From positions 372,001 through 436,000 of the forward strand of contig NZ_AULZ01000001.1 in assembly GCF_000422545.1 (NCBI RefSeq): a stretch of 64,000 nt of DNA. Direction: 5' to 3'. Under the pieces are notes generated by a model that did not search any database, was not told the origin of the DNA, and worked only from the letters and a program-made list of their open reading frames with translations. Shown here piece after piece: positions 1 through 8,757 of this stretch. The translations under genes and the position numbers were made by a program. Source of the DNA: Desulfocurvibacter africanus subsp. africanus DSM 2603. GTDB lineage: Bacteria > Desulfobacterota > Desulfovibrionia > Desulfovibrionales > Desulfovibrionaceae. Numbering within the stretch: position 1 is the stretch's first letter; every line of letters starts with the position of its first letter.

Positions 1-109
1 TTGGCGGTATTGCATTCCTGCGGGGCTGGGACATGGCGCATTCCTCCACTTGCTCGCCATGTTAGCAGAACGCGCGCGGGAAGGCCATCATGGCGGCCGC
101 ATTATGCAT

Positions 110-838
110 TCAATTCAGCAGCGCGGGCACCATGGTTCCCGCCGTGCGCAGGGCTGCGTCCAAACGCTCCATGTCCGGCTCATGGCTGGCCAGCAGGGCC
201 TTGAAGCGCGGGGAATGGTCCATGTGCACCGTGTGACAGAGCTCGTGCAGGATCACGAAGTCGGCCAACTCGCGGGACAGGAACAGCAGCTTGGCGTTGA
301 GATGCAGCACTCCGGCCGCGGTGCAGCTGCCCCAGCGCATACGCTGGGCGCGGAATCGTACGGCCGAGCAGGCGAGCCCCGAACGCAGTGACTGCTCGCG
401 CACCAGTGGCGGCATATCTCGCGCTGCCCTGCGCCGCAGCCAGGACAGCAAAAGCGCGCGCAAACCGGACAAATAGCCGGGAGCTTGCTGGTCGCCGCTT
501 ATCAGCAGCCGATCCGGACCGCTGTCATTCAGACGCAGTTCCTGACCTGTCCGGCGCACGTAATCCAGACGCACGACGCTGTCCACGGCGCGCAGGCTCA
601 GTTCGGCCGGCGGCTGCGCAATCCGACTTCCGGATGCGCCCAGCCTGCGCAGGACCCGCTCGGCCCAGGCCCGGTGGTGGGCCACCAGCCTGCCGGCCAA
701 GGATGGATCGCTGCCCTGGGGCAATACCACGACAAGCCCCTGGCTGGCCGAACAGACCAGCTTGGCCCGCTTGGCCCTGGGGCTTACACGTACGGAGAAA
801 GCCGGAAGATTGTGGTCCACGGGCCGCAGAGTGTCCAT
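110..838 (-). CDS. YgjP/SprT-like zinc metallopeptidase (DUF45 type)
   Basis: The protein of about 242 residues carries HELCHTVHMDHS near its C-terminus. This is the HExxH zinc site of the YgjP-like (M48-related) family, and the sequence KLLFLSRELADFVILHELCH is typical of that family. These are cytosolic predicted metal-dependent hydrolases of poorly defined substrate; I see no signal peptide or membrane segment. An ATG at 838 is used here. An in-frame TTG at 856 would add six residues, and neither has a strong ribosome binding site. The gene is alone on the minus strand and diverges from the DsbA-like gene. The family call is firm from the motif; the physiological role is not known from the sequence. 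Confidence 0.8.
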   Translation of the reverse strand: MDTLRPVDHNLPAFSVRVSPRAKRAKLVCSASQGLVVVLPQGSDPSLAGRLVAHHRAWAERVLRRLGASGSRIAQPPAELSLRAVDSVVRLDYVRRTGQELRLNDSGPDRLLISGDQQAPGYLSGLRALLLSWLRRRAARDMPPLVREQSLRSGLACSAVRFRAQRMRWGSCTAAGVLHLNAKLLFLSRELADFVILHELCHTVHMDHSPRFKALLASHEPDMERLDAALRTAGTMVPALLN

Positions 839-1031
839 TTCAGGTTGATTTGGCAAGGCTTGAAGCTTACCATTGCCGGTCTGGATAGCAGGTTCGCGAG
901 ACGAGCCTCTCCTGTGCGAATTTCCGGCGCCGCATATCGCGGCCGTACACCCAGAAGGTGCCTGCCCGGCGGCAGCCTCTTCCTGCCTAATGGGGCAACA
1001 CCCCTAAAAGAGTCAACCCATGGAGAGACCA

Positions 1032-1826
1032 ATGCCCCGTTTATGCGCCATCCTCTGGGCCATCCTGCTGCTGGCCGCCAGTTTTCCAACCCACGCCCAA
1101 GCGCAGCAGATCCAGGATCAGCAGTTCAAGGAGCAACTGGCCCGAACTCTCAAGCAAAACCCGGAACTCCTCCTGAATGCCATCCGCGAGATAGATGTGG
1201 ATGTATTGGATGTCCTGCAGCAGGCGGCGCTCAAGAAACGGCAGCAGGAGATTCAGCAAGAGCAGGAACGGGAGAAGCAGAATCCGCTCAAGCCGGTGGT
1301 CGATCCATCCCGCATCCTCGTGGGCTCGGCCCAGGCTCCCGTGACCATCGTTGAGTACTCCGATTTCCAATGCCCCTACTGCGAGCGCCTGGCCCTGGAA
1401 TTGGACAAGGCCTTGGCGCGGCTCGGCACTCAAGCCCGCATGGTCTTCAAGCACAACCCCTTGCGCTCGCACGAAAGCGCCATGACGGCCGCCAAACTTT
1501 TCGAAGCCGTGAGCATGCAGGACAAGCAGGCCGCACGCAAACTCTACCACCTGCTCTTCGCGAACCAGGATCGCCTTGACGAGCTTGGGGAAAAGGGTCT
1601 GCTGGACTTGGCCGTCCAAGCCGGCGCAAAGCGCGAAGCGACCCTGAAGGCCATGCAGAGCCCGGAGGTGCAAAAGCGCATCGAGGCGGACATGGCCGAA
1701 TTTCGCTCCTTCGGCTTCTCGGGCGTGCCCGTGCTAGTGATCAACGGAGTATCCGTGCGCGGCGCAGTGCCGGCCGAGGAGATCCTCCAGATCGTGCGCG
1801 ACACGAGCGGCATCCGAGCCAAGTAG
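1032..1826 (+). CDS. DsbA-family thiol:disulfide oxidoreductase, exported
   Basis: The 264-residue protein begins with a Sec-type signal peptide (ALLLAASFPTHAQA region). A charged, Gln/Lys/Glu-rich helical linker follows to about residue 95, and then a thioredoxin/DsbA domain with VEYSDFQCPYCERL, which contains the CPYC redox pair. The cis-Pro loop appears as GFSGVPVLVING near the C-terminus. The architecture matches the DsbA/BdbD-like 'thioredoxin domain-containing' group acting on cysteines in the periplasm. ATG 1032 is preferred over ATG 1020 because GGAGAG at 1022-1027 lies just upstream of 1032 and the signal peptide then starts normally. It probably helps fold exported Cys or heme proteins; that is inference. 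Confidence 0.85.
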   Translation: MPRLCAILWAILLLAASFPTHAQAQQIQDQQFKEQLARTLKQNPELLLNAIREIDVDVLDVLQQAALKKRQQEIQQEQEREKQNPLKPVVDPSRILVGSAQAPVTIVEYSDFQCPYCERLALELDKALARLGTQARMVFKHNPLRSHESAMTAAKLFEAVSMQDKQAARKLYHLLFANQDRLDELGEKGLLDLAVQAGAKREATLKAMQSPEVQKRIEADMAEFRSFGFSGVPVLVINGVSVRGAVPAEEILQIVRDTSGIRAK

Positions 1827-1883
1827 CCGTTGCAACCCGAATGCTGGGGGGCGGGGCCGAATCGAGCGGCTCCGCCCTCTTTT

Positions 1884-2010
1884 TAGAGCAGATCGCTTAT
1901 AAGACGCCCGCTCCGGCGTTGACGGCGCAAATGAATTGCGCCTACGCCTACGCGGCGGCAAGCCATGCCGACGCATGGCTTGCAGAGCATTTTCAAAAGC
2001 AAATGCTCTA
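1884..2010 (+). repeat. Structured intergenic repeat, copy 1 (about 127 bp)
   Basis: This is the first of five related copies in the window (also at 3242, 16271, 22663 and 29637). It starts TAGAGCAGATCGC and ends AAATGCTCTA. It contains three potential stem-loops: GGCGCAA...TTGCGCC, GCAAGCCATGC/GCATGGCTTGC, and AGAGCATTTT with its complement at the end. It sits between the DsbA-like gene and hemC. It carries no credible gene. Confidence 0.85.
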
Positions 2011-2190
2011 CACTCCTCTGTCCCTGATTTGCCTTCAGCTCCGCATCCCCATTCGACAGCCAGGCCGCATCATGCTACCAGACCCGCACCACGCGGCCCC
2101 ACACAAGCCGGGGCGGCCCAGGCGCTTCGTTGCCTCAAGGCCGTTCAAGCCCCAAAACCAAAAAGTTTTGAGGAAGGGATGGGGGGCTCG

Positions 2191-2234
2191 GGGGGAAGGG
2201 GAACCCCTTTCTCAAAAGGGGTTCCCCTTCCCCC
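2191..2234. promoter_or_regulatory. Perfect 20-bp inverted repeat in the hemC leader
   Basis: Two 20-base arms (2191-2210 and 2215-2234) are perfectly complementary and separated by CTCA. The hairpin lies 35 bases upstream of the hemC start. No U-run follows it, so it is not a classical intrinsic terminator. It may separate the upstream transcript, protect mRNA ends, or be a dispersed repeat. Confidence 0.7.
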
Positions 2235-2268
2235 CGATTCTCCCTGCATCTTCTCCTGAAGGATCACC

Positions 2269-3219
2269 ATGCGCACGAAACTCACCATAGCCACGCGCGG
2301 AAGCATGCTGGCCTTGTGGCAGGCCGAGCACGTCAAGAGCATGCTCGTGGAACGCCACCCCGGACTCGAGGTCGAGCTGTTGATGCTCAAGACCCAGGGC
2401 GACAAGATCCTGGACGTGCCGCTAGCCAAGGTGGGCGGCAAGGGACTGTTCGTGAAGGAGATCGAGGAAGCGCTTCTGGACGGCCGTGCCGACCTGGCCG
2501 TGCACAGCATGAAGGACGTGCCCACGGAGCTGCCCGAGGGGCTGATCATCGGCGTTACGCCAAAGCGGGAGGAGCCGGCCGACGCTCTGTTATCCGTGCG
2601 TTACGACAACCTGGCCGCCCTGCCCGAGGGCGCGGTGATAGGCACCAGCAGCTTCCGCCGCCAGGCCCAGTTGCTCATGCGCAGGCCAGACTTCGAAATC
2701 AAGATGCTGCGCGGCAACGTGAACACGCGGCTGCGCAAGCTCATGGACGGCGAGTACGACGCCATCGTGCTGGCCATGGCCGGGCTCAATCGGCTGGGGC
2801 TGTCCGCGCCCAAGATGGAAGTCCTGGGACCGCCGGATTTCCTGCCTGCCGTGTCCCAGGGCGTGCTGGGCGTCGAGTATCGTAGGGACGACGCGGAGCT
2901 GGCGGATATGCTCGCCTTCATGGATCACCCGGAGACGCGCGTGCGCGTGCAGGCGGAACGCGGCTTCCTGACGGCCCTGGAAGGCGGCTGCCAAGTGCCC
3001 ATCGCGGGCTACGCCGAAGTGCGCGGCGATGAGGTGCGCTTGACCGGCCTGGTGGCCGACCTGGAAGGCCGGCGCGTGATCCGCCGCGAGCGCAGCAGCC
3101 CGGCTGGGCAAGCCTGGGAACTGGGCGAGACCCTGGCTAGAGAGGTTCTGGACGCCGGAGGACGCGAGATTCTGGCAGAGATATACGGCCGTCAGGCCGT
3201 GGACCCGCGTCTGACTTAG
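2269..3219 (+). CDS. hemC: Porphobilinogen deaminase (hydroxymethylbilane synthase)
   Basis: This 316-residue cytosolic enzyme polymerises four porphobilinogens into hydroxymethylbilane for heme, siroheme and corrinoid synthesis. It begins [17 protein letters not shown], the HemC N-terminal signature. It then has [30 protein letters not shown] with the catalytic Asp, and [11 protein letters not shown]. The dipyrromethane cofactor cysteine is in the motif [13 protein letters not shown] near residue 240. Length is normal for the family. GAAGGATCACC precedes the ATG. It stands alone here between repeat copies 1 and 2. Heme demand in this organism is high, as shown by the c3 and peroxidase genes in the same window. 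Confidence 0.97.
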   Translation: MRTKLTIATRGSMLALWQAEHVKSMLVERHPGLEVELLMLKTQGDKILDVPLAKVGGKGLFVKEIEEALLDGRADLAVHSMKDVPTELPEGLIIGVTPKREEPADALLSVRYDNLAALPEGAVIGTSSFRRQAQLLMRRPDFEIKMLRGNVNTRLRKLMDGEYDAIVLAMAGLNRLGLSAPKMEVLGPPDFLPAVSQGVLGVEYRRDDAELADMLAFMDHPETRVRVQAERGFLTALEGGCQVPIAGYAEVRGDEVRLTGLVADLEGRRVIRRERSSPAGQAWELGETLAREVLDAGGREILAEIYGRQAVDPRLT

Positions 3220-3241
3220 GCTGCCTGCACCCTGCCGGCAC

Positions 3242-3370
3242 TAAGGCAGATTGCTTTTAAGACGCCCGCTCCGGCGTTGACGGCGCAAGTGAATTGCGCC
3301 TACGCCTACGCGGCGGCAAGCCATGCCGACGCATGGCTTGCAGAGCATTTTCAAAAGCAAAATGCTCTAA
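3242..3370 (+). repeat. Structured intergenic repeat, copy 2
   Basis: This copy lies 23 bases after the hemC stop. It matches copy 1 nearly throughout, with a slightly different left end (TAAGGCAGATTGC) and the intact AAAATGCTCTAA right end. It has the same three stem-loops and the same orientation as copy 1. Confidence 0.85.
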
Positions 3371-3404
3371 GGACCAGATAGAATTTTTTGCGCACGCCGC
3401 ACAA

Positions 3405-3441
3405 CGAGAGGCCGACGGGGACCACCCCCGCCGGCCTCTCG
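3405..3441. terminator. Hairpin between repeat copy 2 and the convergent gene at 3462
   Basis: The arms CGAGAGGCCGACGGGG (3405-3420) and CCCCGCCGGCCTCTCG (3426-3441) pair with one mismatch around a five-base loop. It is placed just after the stop of the minus-strand gene. It lacks a U-run on the minus strand, so a termination role is only likely. Confidence 0.5.
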
Positions 3442-3461
3442 CCGTGTGGAGGGAGCATGGC

Positions 3462-4091
3462 CTAACGAAATACCCAGAAGTCGGCCACGGAAAGGGCGGC
3501 TTCATCGCCATCCCTGCCCAGGCCGGCAAAACGCGCCGCGAAGAAGCCCGGCCTGACTGCGGAATCCTCCGCGGTTTCGGCCAGAAAGAAATAGTCGTCG
3601 ATGAGGTGCAGGTCCCTGCCATGCAGATAGAAGCGAAAGGCCTTGGTCTCGGAGCCGAACTCTGTGCCTACGGCCAGTTCAGGGTCGCCTGCGCCGGAAA
3701 AATCACCATCCAGGGCCGCGCCGAAATCGTAATCACCAAAGCGTTCCGCCTGAACCGCACCTTGCGGCGCATCCGCGCCGAGCACCTGAAAGCCGTCGGG
3801 AAAGTCCGGCGCTGGCGCTATGCGCTCGATGCGGCCTCCAGGGTTGTTCAGGGCAAAACCCGTGATGTGCCCCGCGCCAAGGTCCTGCAGATTGGTCACG
3901 GTGATGGTCAGTTCCGCTTCTTCCGGTGAAAAGGAATGGTAGTGCAGTCCGGCCACGAAGCGCCCAAGGCTGTCAGCCTGCTCTCCGCCGTGGAGGATCG
4001 CCCCGTGGGCCAGGGATGACAGGAGCGTCAGCAGGGACAGAAGCAGCAGGAGCGCGACCGTCGCCAGCAGGCGCTTGAAACCCTTGAACAT
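3462..4091 (-). CDS. Secreted protein of unknown function
   Basis: With the ATG at 4091 the product is 209 residues with a clear signal peptide (FKRLLATVALLLLLSLL, cleavage near AHGA). The mature part is acidic, aromatic-rich and probably all-beta. It includes TITVTNLQDLGAGHITGFAL followed by NNPGG, a pattern like the NTS..ITGFAFNxP stretches seen in many PEP-CTERM-type secreted proteins. No PEP-CTERM tail or membrane anchor is present, since the protein ends in DFWVFR. I do not recognise a specific family. The same frame stays open upstream to 4448, but that part has no signal peptide and looks non-coding or degenerate. The gene is monocistronic and divergent from the sulfotransferase. Confidence 0.6.
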   Translation of the reverse strand: MFKGFKRLLATVALLLLLSLLTLLSSLAHGAILHGGEQADSLGRFVAGLHYHSFSPEEAELTITVTNLQDLGAGHITGFALNNPGGRIERIAPAPDFPDGFQVLGADAPQGAVQAERFGDYDFGAALDGDFSGAGDPELAVGTEFGSETKAFRFYLHGRDLHLIDDYFFLAETAEDSAVRPGFFAARFAGLGRDGDEAALSVADFWVFR

Positions 4092-4687
4092 GGATGTGCA
4101 CCCTTGAGTATATTGTGCCCGAAGGGCCGGCGAGGGCATTGATACTGGAAGCGAGCAGCCGGTCGGCTCGGGATGCAATGATGAAGCAAGCCGGATGCCA
4201 ACTGCAGGGAAGGAATATATTTCAACACATAAAACAATACTGCCCGCCAACTGGCAGCCGGTAGTCCACAAATCGTTGCAGGCGGCATCCACGAATCGAA
4301 CGGAAATGGTGTCCAAGGCTGGCGATTGACCCTTCCTGCCTGCTCTGACGCCAAGCACCTCCATCCCCCGGCCAGGCAAACCCGTGTTCATGACCAGCCG
4401 AAGCGCCACCCTTAAGCTGTCTCCAGTCAGATTTCCATCAGCATCCAAATCGGCTCACGCATAAAGTTGCCGGCTCAGCATGCTTATTGCACGCTTACCT
4501 GAAAAGGCCATCGGGCCCGAGCAGATGAGCAGCTTACCAGCGATCCGCCAGCACCCAGCGCACGGGCTTCGAGCCAGCCCATACGCTACCTTTTTCCATC
4601 TCCCGTTCGGCGCTGCGGCGCCTGGCTCACGCGCTCACGCAGGCCATTTTCCTTGCACCAGTTTCAAGCTCCTTCACGGGGGAGGAT
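4092..4687. other. Intergenic region between divergent genes
   Basis: These 600 bases contain no convincing gene. On the minus strand a frame is open from 4451 and begins with a short stretch reading DLDADGNLTGDSLRVALRL, which resembles a decayed calcium-binding (dockerin/EF-type) loop. The region must hold promoters for both flanking genes, but I cannot place them confidently. Confidence 0.5.
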
Positions 4688-5536
4688 ATGAACATTTTCA
4701 TTGGAGGCAGCGACGCTAGCGCCGCCGCCCTGCTCGGCGAAGCACTTGCTTCCCATCCGCGCATGCTGGCTTTCAGCGAGACCAGCCTCCTGGGAGGCCG
4801 CAGCGGCGTAGCCGACCTGCTGCGCGGCACCTGCGACCTGGCCATGTTCGAGCGCAGATTCTTCCGTGTGCGCCTTTCTGAACTCAACGAGGCCTTTGCC
4901 AAGGCAATTCCGGGCCGTTATGAACTGCTGCCCCGCAAGTCCGCCAAGCGCTTGTTCACCACGGCCTTCGAAGGCCAGGAACTGGCCGTGGGCGCGGGCA
5001 CCTTTGCGCGCGGAGTGAATCTCATCGCCATGAACGAAGCGGCCAAGGCCTACTGGGCCGAGATTCGCACCCTGGCGCGTACCGATGTGCGCATACTGCA
5101 CAGACTCTACCCAGGCATGCGCTACGTGCACCTCTTCCGCTCGCCCGAAGAAAGCTACATGGCCACCGTGGGCGAGAATCGCGGCCCGGATACCCTGGTC
5201 AGCTTCATTTTCGATTACAAGCGCTCCATGCTTCACGCACTCTCGGCACTCAAGACCCTGCCAGCCGAGAATGTCATCGCTCTCAACCTGGACGCCTTGA
5301 TCGACTCGCCCAATGACCTGTTGGCCCGTATCCTGAATTTCTGCGGCGTGAGCTATTCCCAGGATTTCCTGGCGCAGGCGGCTCTCATGTTGGCAAAGCA
5401 GAAAAGGACGCCGGCCGAGCAAGGGGCAAAGGCAGGAGAAATTGATTCCGACGAGCAGCGCCTGCTGCTCAAGCACTGCCAGCACCTGCATAGGGCCTGT
5501 CAGGCCTTGGAACAGGAGCTGTCCGGGGCCTGGTAG
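4688..5536 (+). CDS. Sulfotransferase-family protein
   Basis: The 282-residue protein starts MNIFIGGSDASAAALLGEAL, which resembles the N-terminal PAPS-binding strand-loop-helix of sulfotransferases, although the usual Lys/Arg of the loop is not obvious. YVHLFRSPEESYMATVGENR near residue 155 fits the 3'-phosphate-binding strand and helix (RSPxxxY). A C-terminal helix bundle follows, including ALNLDALIDSPNDLLARILN, a segment typical of these enzymes. The start has a GGGGGAGGAT ribosome binding site. Such enzymes transfer sulfate from PAPS to glycans or small molecules. The acceptor is unknown. A second sulfotransferase of another family is at 21868. Confidence 0.7.
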   Translation: MNIFIGGSDASAAALLGEALASHPRMLAFSETSLLGGRSGVADLLRGTCDLAMFERRFFRVRLSELNEAFAKAIPGRYELLPRKSAKRLFTTAFEGQELAVGAGTFARGVNLIAMNEAAKAYWAEIRTLARTDVRILHRLYPGMRYVHLFRSPEESYMATVGENRGPDTLVSFIFDYKRSMLHALSALKTLPAENVIALNLDALIDSPNDLLARILNFCGVSYSQDFLAQAALMLAKQKRTPAEQGAKAGEIDSDEQRLLLKHCQHLHRACQALEQELSGAW

Positions 5537-5630
5537 GGTTGGGGCCACTGGCCGCCGCAGGCGAGCCGCCCCCGACAGCGAACAGATAGCCCGCCGCCGA
5601 AGAGCGCCGGCTTTCGTCAGATCGTCGAGA

Positions 5631-5659
5631 CCTCCCGTCAGGTACTTGCTGGCGGGAGG
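5631..5659. terminator. Hairpin downstream of the sulfotransferase gene
   Basis: CCTCCCGTCAG (5631-5641) pairs with CTGGCGGGAGG (5649-5659) with one mismatch across a seven-base loop. It lies about 95 bases after the stop. There is no U-run, so it is a candidate only. The remainder of 5537-5856 shows no gene. Confidence 0.4.
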
Positions 5660-5856
5660 AGCTTGCCTGTCTTCCGCTTCAGCTCTTTTCGGCGTGCCGC
5701 GCCACATCAAACAAAACTGAAGCAGGACTCCTTACTCCCCGATATCCAAGCAGGTTTTCCTGCGCCGTGCGACTTTACGCCGTCGCGCGTCGGGTTTATA
5801 TACTCCGGACTGCGCGGCCCGCTTCAAAGTCCGACGCAGCAAAGCGAGCCCCGCGC

Positions 5857-6390
5857 ATGAGCACAGCCGTCCACATCCCGGAGACCATCTGCGTAAGCCT
5901 GATCGGCATGGCCGGAGCGGGCAAGTCCACTCTCGCCCCCTTGCTGGCGCACGCCCTGGGCTGGCCGCACATGGACACTGACCAGCTCGTCGAAGCCTAC
6001 ATGGGCGGCTCGCTGCAGGAGATCTACGACGCCGCCGGCAGCGAGGATTTCCTGGCCCTGGAGGAACGCACCGTGGCCTCGGTGGCCGCCAGCCGCATGG
6101 TCCTGTCCACGGGGGGCAGCGTGGCCTACTCGCCAAGGGCCATGGCCCGGTTGCGCCTGCTGGGACCCGTGATCTGGCTGCGCATCAGCCTGCCGACCTT
6201 CCTGGCGCGCGTGGGCAAGGCCGACAATCGCGGCTTCGTGCGCCGCGCCGGACTGGACCTCGCCGGCATCTACGCCGAGCGCCAGCCCCTGTACGCGCAG
6301 GCCGCGGATTTCGTGGTGGACACGGATCTGCATTCCCCCGAGGAGTGCGTACGAACCGTCATGGATTGGCTGGCCGCGCACTATTCCTAG
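5857..6390 (+). CDS. aroK: Shikimate kinase
   Basis: The 177-residue P-loop kinase phosphorylates shikimate in aromatic amino acid synthesis. Visible motifs are SLIGMAGAGKST (Walker A), HMDTDQLVEAYMGGS (shikimate-binding DxD region), LSTGGSVAY (GGG-type motif) and DNRGF in the lid, with a Walker A-proximal layout typical of AroK. The ATG at 5857 is the only start giving a normal N-terminus; an upstream in-frame extension from 5767 is arginine-rich and not family-like. The Cys-cluster gene follows after 22 bases and probably shares the transcript. Confidence 0.9.
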   Translation: MSTAVHIPETICVSLIGMAGAGKSTLAPLLAHALGWPHMDTDQLVEAYMGGSLQEIYDAAGSEDFLALEERTVASVAASRMVLSTGGSVAYSPRAMARLRLLGPVIWLRISLPTFLARVGKADNRGFVRRAGLDLAGIYAERQPLYAQAADFVVDTDLHSPEECVRTVMDWLAAHYS

Positions 6391-6412
6391 ACGCCATACA
6401 CATCAGGATATC

Positions 6413-7003
6413 ATGAAAAGCTCACGACAGGCCGTATTCCGCAAGCTGGCCATTCTGTATGACCGCATGCAGGCCGAGTATTCCGCCGCCGCCCAGGCCC
6501 TGGGTCTCTCCTGCCAAGGCTGCGAAAAAAACTGCTGCCTGAGCCACTTCCAGCACCACACTTACGTGGAGTGGCTCTACCTGTGGCAGGGCCTCAAGGA
6601 GCTGCCGGAGGAGCGCCGCGCCGAATATGTCCGCCGCGCGCACGAAAACGTGGAAGCCTGCCGAGCATCGCTGACCTTGGGCCGCACACCCGCGGTCATG
6701 TGTCCGCTCAACGACGACGGATTGTGCGGACTGTATGCCCATCGGCTCATGATCTGCCGCCTGCACGGCGTGCCTAATCTCCTGCGCCGACCCGACGGCC
6801 GCGAGATGCGCTTCCCGGGCTGCTGGCAAGCACAGGAGCTGTCCGCCGGAACATCGCAGATCCCGGTCATGGACCGCACACCGCTCTACCGCGAACTGTT
6901 GGGCCTGGAAGCCGCCCTGCTGGGCAAGAAACTCGGCAAGCTGCCCAAGGTCGACCTGACCCTGGCCGAAATGATCGTGGCCGGGCCGCCCGACTTGGTC
7001 TAA
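6413..7003 (+). CDS. YkgJ-family cysteine-cluster protein (putative Zn/Fe chelator)
   Basis: The 196-residue protein has LSCQGCEKNCCLSHF near residue 33 (CxxCxxxCC), then CPLNDDGLCGLYAHRLMICR and CRLHGVPNLL. This cysteine spacing is characteristic of the YkgJ (UPF0153) putative zinc- or iron-chelating domain. The biochemical role of the family is undetermined. There is no signal peptide. It lies between aroK and the glycosyltransferase-methyltransferase gene on the plus strand, with 22- and 18-base gaps, suggesting a three-gene operon. Confidence 0.8.
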   Translation: MKSSRQAVFRKLAILYDRMQAEYSAAAQALGLSCQGCEKNCCLSHFQHHTYVEWLYLWQGLKELPEERRAEYVRRAHENVEACRASLTLGRTPAVMCPLNDDGLCGLYAHRLMICRLHGVPNLLRRPDGREMRFPGCWQAQELSAGTSQIPVMDRTPLYRELLGLEAALLGKKLGKLPKVDLTLAEMIVAGPPDLV

Positions 7004-7021
7004 GGCAGTTCGCCAACAAAA

Positions 7022-8620
7022 ATGCGCATCGCCTTCTTTCTGGGCCGCAACGCCGACACCTTCCTGCGCGACATCCTGGCCCGCGTGCGGCTCCGACATG
7101 ACGTACGCGTCATCGGCGGCTACGAGCAAAGCCAATGGGCCGGCCCCGAGGAAACCACCGAGGCCCTGGCCTGGGCCGAGTTGGCCTGGGTCGAGTGGGC
7201 TGCCGAGCACCTGCCGGCCCTGAGCCGCATGCCGCGCGCCTGCCCCATGGTCGTGCGTCTGCACAGCTTCGAGGCGTTTACAGCCCATCCAGCGCAAACG
7301 GCCTGGGAAAACGTGGACCTGCTCATGGTCGTGGCCGAGCATATCCGCGCCGAACTGGTGGCGCGCGTGCCCGACGTGATCCGCCGCACGCGCGTGGAGA
7401 TTCTGCCCAACGGCATGGACCTTTCGCGCTTTCCGCTCAAACGATCCTTCGAGCCCACGCACCGCTACGCCTTCGTGGCCAGCCTGCGCCACACCAAGTG
7501 CCCGCCGCTCCTGCTGCAATGCTTCGCGGCCATGGCCAAGACCGAGCCCCGGCTGACCCTGCACCTGGCGGGCGAGCTGTTCGGCAACGAGCTTGAGCGC
7601 GGAGAGCTGGATACCTACCTGCGGCACATGACGCAGATTCTTGGATTGGAAAACCGCGTGTTCTTCCACGGCCGCGTGGCCGACGTGAACGGTTTCCTGG
7701 AGGACAAGGATATGCTCCTGTCCACGAGCCTGCGCGAGAGCTTCGGCTACAACATCGTGGAGGCCATGGCCAAGGGCATCCGTCCGCTCATCCACCACTT
7801 CCCCGGAGCCGAGCAGGTATTCCCGCGCGAATGGCTTTTCGCCACGGTGGATGAATGCGCTGCCCTAAGCCGCAAACCGGTCAATCCAGCAGCCCTGCGC
7901 GATTTCGTGGAGCAGCGCTACAGTCTGGAGCGCCACCTGGCGCGCCTGTCCGAACTGCTCGCGCCCCTGGCTCCCGGCATCGTGGAGCCGCAATCGCATA
8001 TCCGGAAGCCCGGCTTTCCCGGCACGGCCGCCTACTGGCAGGCCCGCTACCACGCAGGCCGCACCTCGGGCGCGGGCTCCTATGGCCGGCTGGCGGCCTT
8101 CAAGGCCGACACGCTCAACGCCTTTGTCGCCGAGCACGGCATCCGTTCGGTCGTAGAACTGGGCTGCGGTGATGGCAATCAGCTCGCCCTGGCCGACTAC
8201 CCGGACTACACCGGCCTGGACATCGCACCGGCCGCGGTGGAGCAGTGCCGCCAACGCTTCGCAGGCGACCCAAGCAAACGCTTCCTGGCCTATGATCCAC
8301 AGGCCTTCAGACCGGACAGCGGCCCGCGCGCCGAGCTGGCCCTGTCCCTGGACGTGATCTACCATCTGGTGGAGGACGCGCTCTTCGAAGCCTACATGGA
8401 TCATCTCTTCGGCATGGCCACGCGCTTCGTGGCCATCTACTCCTCGGACCGGGAAGAGCCCGGAGCGCCGCACGTGCGCCACCGGAAATTCACGACCTGG
8501 ATCGAACGCAACCGCCCCGAATGGAAGCTGCTGACAGCAGTGCCCAATCCCTATTCCTACGATCCCGCCGAGCCCGACGACACATCGCATTCAGCATTCT
8601 ACTTTTTCACCAGAAAATAG
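7022..8620 (+). CDS. Glycosyltransferase (GT4-like) fused to SAM-dependent methyltransferase
   Basis: The 532-residue protein has two parts. Residues 1-310 form a GT-B glycosyltransferase: VEILPNGMDLSRFPLK, the interdomain stretch RYAFVASLRHTKCPPLL, and LLSTSLRESFGYNIVEAMAKG, the family 1/4 nucleotide-sugar site (E..GYNIVEAMA). Residues 330-532 form a class I methyltransferase with VVELGCGDGNQLALADY (motif I) and YTGLDIAPAAVEQC (motif II). The second part contains LSLDVIYHLVEDALF, as in the small DUF-type methyltransferases linked to glycans. The protein is cytosolic. The likely job is to add and methylate a sugar on a surface glycan or flagellar glycoform. The acceptor is not evident. Confidence 0.8.
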   Translation: MRIAFFLGRNADTFLRDILARVRLRHDVRVIGGYEQSQWAGPEETTEALAWAELAWVEWAAEHLPALSRMPRACPMVVRLHSFEAFTAHPAQTAWENVDLLMVVAEHIRAELVARVPDVIRRTRVEILPNGMDLSRFPLKRSFEPTHRYAFVASLRHTKCPPLLLQCFAAMAKTEPRLTLHLAGELFGNELERGELDTYLRHMTQILGLENRVFFHGRVADVNGFLEDKDMLLSTSLRESFGYNIVEAMAKGIRPLIHHFPGAEQVFPREWLFATVDECAALSRKPVNPAALRDFVEQRYSLERHLARLSELLAPLAPGIVEPQSHIRKPGFPGTAAYWQARYHAGRTSGAGSYGRLAAFKADTLNAFVAEHGIRSVVELGCGDGNQLALADYPDYTGLDIAPAAVEQCRQRFAGDPSKRFLAYDPQAFRPDSGPRAELALSLDVIYHLVEDALFEAYMDHLFGMATRFVAIYSSDREEPGAPHVRHRKFTTWIERNRPEWKLLTAVPNPYSYDPAEPDDTSHSAFYFFTRK

Positions 8621-8634
8621 GACGACTATGAGAG

Positions 8635-8690
8635 TTGGAGCGGGCTTTGCCCTTCTCAGACCCTCCCACCAGGGCCGACGCGGCCCTGAG
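8635..8690 (+). repeat. Hairpin-bearing repeat (CCCTCCCACCAGGG family)
   Basis: The stretch GGCTTTGCCC followed by CCCTCCCACCAGGGCC recurs with variation at 19424-19480 and 32065-32110. Here CAGGGCC (8670-8676) pairs with GGCCCTG (8682-8688). It separates two convergent genes, so it may help terminate transcription from both sides. Confidence 0.55.
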
Positions 8691-8757
8691 CCCGCGCAAT
8701 TCATTTGCGAATTGTTCAAAGTGCTTCCCTGAACGGGTGGGGCATGGACGAAGCTTA

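Noticed and set aside
1-109. Possible gene at the left edge
   Set aside because: Short open frames here have no ribosome site, motif or plausible composition.
6422-7798. 458-residue open frame on the minus strand
   Set aside because: It overlaps the Cys-cluster and glycosyltransferase genes in antisense and has no recognisable domain.
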